DNA from: Sphaeroforma sirkka
Taxonomy: Eukaryota > Opisthokonta > Ichthyosporea > Ichthyophonida
Length of the DNA: 20,000 nucleotides
NCBI GenBank assembly: GCA_001586965.3
Contig: LUCW03002414.1
Coordinates: 1-20,000, forward strand
Direction: 5' to 3'
Part shown: positions 18,955 through 20,000 of the stretch, piece by piece
How the letters are laid out: each line of letters starts with the position of its first letter
How positions within the stretch are numbered: the first letter of the stretch is position 1
The notes under the pieces: generated by a model
Told to the model about the DNA's origin: nothing
Database searches by the model: none
What the model saw: only the letters and a program-made list of their open reading frames with translations
Program-made: the position numbers and the translations under genes

Positions 18955-19041
18955 TCAGAGGCAGACTCAATGGGTAAATTCATTTCAACACAGTCAGAGA
19001 AGTGGCTCGTTCGAAACAGTAAAAAGATAGAACAAGTAGCC

Positions 19042-20000
19042 ATGAAAGGGTTTTTAGCGGTGGCTTCAGCAGTGCTCCTTGCGAGCAATTTTGACCAGGT
19101 TACTGCAAAACCTGGTCGGTCTATGATATATACACCTGTGGATGCAGCAGCTACAGACTTTACTCAAGTATTGGTCAGAATGGATAAGGGTAAAACATCC
19201 TATAACTTCGAAACTCGGTTGAGTGCTAAGATGGAAGCGCGCAAGAATAACGGCAAGAACAACGGCAAGAACAACATCAATAACGGAAACGCGAGCAACA
19301 GCAACAAAGACAACAGCAAAAACGCCAAAAGTGAAAAGGCAACCAAAATGAAAACGGTGAAGACGACGAAGGAGGTTGAAGTCGCAGCTGGAGTATTCCA
19401 AGTACAAGAAACTGAAGAGATTATTGAAGTTGAAGAGGGTGATCTCGACTATGTCAAAGTATACAAGACCAACACCGGCGACGAGGATATTGTTGGTTTT
19501 CAAGATTTGTCGGCAATTGACTTGGAAGATATTGTCAATGACGAAGATGTTGATTCTTGTGAGTTCGTACAGAGTTTCAAGGCTGATAAGGCAGTTGAAG
19601 CTTTCGATCGTCAGCCGAGACAGACAGTCCCTTGGCATCTAGATAGAATCAATCAGCGCACAAATGATCTGGATGGAAATGTGGCAACTCAGTCGGGAGG
19701 TACAGGCGCCGGTGTGAATGTATATGTTGTTGATTCTGGTATAGACATCAGCCATCCTGCTTTTGGAGGCAGAGCATCGAATTTCTACAACGCATTCTCA
19801 TGGTTTGGGGGCGATTATTCTGACGGCTATGGACACGGTACACATGTTGCAGGATTAGTGGGAGCCCAGGGCTACGGACTCGCTACGGGAGCATCGATAA
19901 AAAATGTGAAGGTTCTAGATAGCGATGGTGGGGGAAACACGCTAACCATTTTAGGTGGTCTTAATCGGGTACGAACTGAAGTTAGTCGCGACACCAGTGG
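19042..20000 (+). CDS. S8 subtilisin / proteinase K-like secreted protease, 5' part
   Basis: This is a serine endopeptidase precursor, open for 319 codons to the window edge without an intron. The ATG follows AAGTAGCC. Residues 1-22 form a signal peptide (hydrophobic VASAVLLAS core, cleavage after VTA). Residues 41-180 fit an I9-type inhibitor propeptide: a first strand TQVLVRMDKGK, then VKVYKTNTGDEDIVGFQDLS and DVDSCEFVQSF. Within it, residues 69-97 are Asn/Lys/Gly/Ser-rich and 122-136 are acidic. QTVPWHLDRI (194-203) resembles the mature N-terminus of proteinase K, preceded by RQPR as a possible processing site. The catalytic domain shows GVNVYVVDSGID (Asp231) and GYGHGTHVAG (His265). The Asn and Ser of the active site lie beyond the window, so activity cannot be judged. 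Family assignment is certain; secretion versus vacuolar sorting is not. Confidence 0.95.
   Translation, partial: MKGFLAVASAVLLASNFDQVTAKPGRSMIYTPVDAAATDFTQVLVRMDKGKTSYNFETRLSAKMEARKNNGKNNGKNNINNGNASNSNKDNSKNAKSEKATKMKTVKTTKEVEVAAGVFQVQETEEIIEVEEGDLDYVKVYKTNTGDEDIVGFQDLSAIDLEDIVNDEDVDSCEFVQSFKADKAVEAFDRQPRQTVPWHLDRINQRTNDLDGNVATQSGGTGAGVNVYVVDSGIDISHPAFGGRASNFYNAFSWFGGDYSDGYGHGTHVAGLVGAQGYGLATGASIKNVKVLDSDGGGNTLTILGGLNRVRTEVSRDTS

Noticed and set aside
19066..19638. A 190-codon minus-strand frame with hydrophobic stretches
   Set aside because: It is the antisense of the subtilisin-like gene. The plus strand shows signal peptide, propeptide and catalytic motifs.

Overview
The window is nuclear DNA of an intron-rich eukaryote that uses the standard genetic code. 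It shows GT-AG spliceosomal introns, a mitochondrial-type presequence, a secretory signal peptide, AATAAA signals and TATA-like boxes. Long introns (133 to about 1,280 bp) full of CA/TA microsatellites and minisatellites, in a gene that is neither animal nor plant in style, make a unicellular holozoan such as an ichthyosporean (Sphaeroforma-like) my best guess. That lineage call is an inference and is weak. || Layout. (1) Positions 10-132 may be the 3' terminal exon of a plus-strand gene that begins before the window. (2) About 133-3900 is intergenic and has no gene I can support. It is AT-rich text broken by GC-rich quasi-repeat islands, short perfect palindromes and telomere-like fragments. 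(3) Positions 3960-13011 hold one complete plus-strand gene, reconstructed here as 12 exons (1,812 nt, 603 residues). It encodes a 4-coumarate--CoA-ligase-like acyl-CoA ligase of the ANL (AMP-forming) superfamily with a predicted mitochondrial presequence. All reading phases match across the 11 introns, and every core adenylation motif, including the C-terminal catalytic lysine, is present. (4) About 13,127-18,940 is a second long gene-poor stretch, very AT-rich, with several separate degenerate tandem repeats, a GGGGC tract and more palindromes of the TACTCTAGAGTA type. (5) From 19042 to the right edge runs the 5' part of an S8 subtilisin/proteinase K-like secreted protease: signal peptide, I9-type propeptide with an unusual Asn/Lys-rich insert, then the catalytic domain with its Asp and His. 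The Ser lies beyond the window. || The two recognised genes share a strand, are about 6 kb apart and have unrelated roles (acyl-CoA activation in an organelle; extracellular or vacuolar proteolysis), so nothing indicates that they work together. I found no mobile element with coding capacity, no RNA gene and no CRISPR-like array. The most notable items are the complete gene model with its mitochondrial rather than peroxisomal targeting, the split GK motif at intron 11, the charge-segregated insert in the protease propeptide, and the families of repeats and palindromes in the flanks. I do not see convincing evidence of a new multi-gene system.
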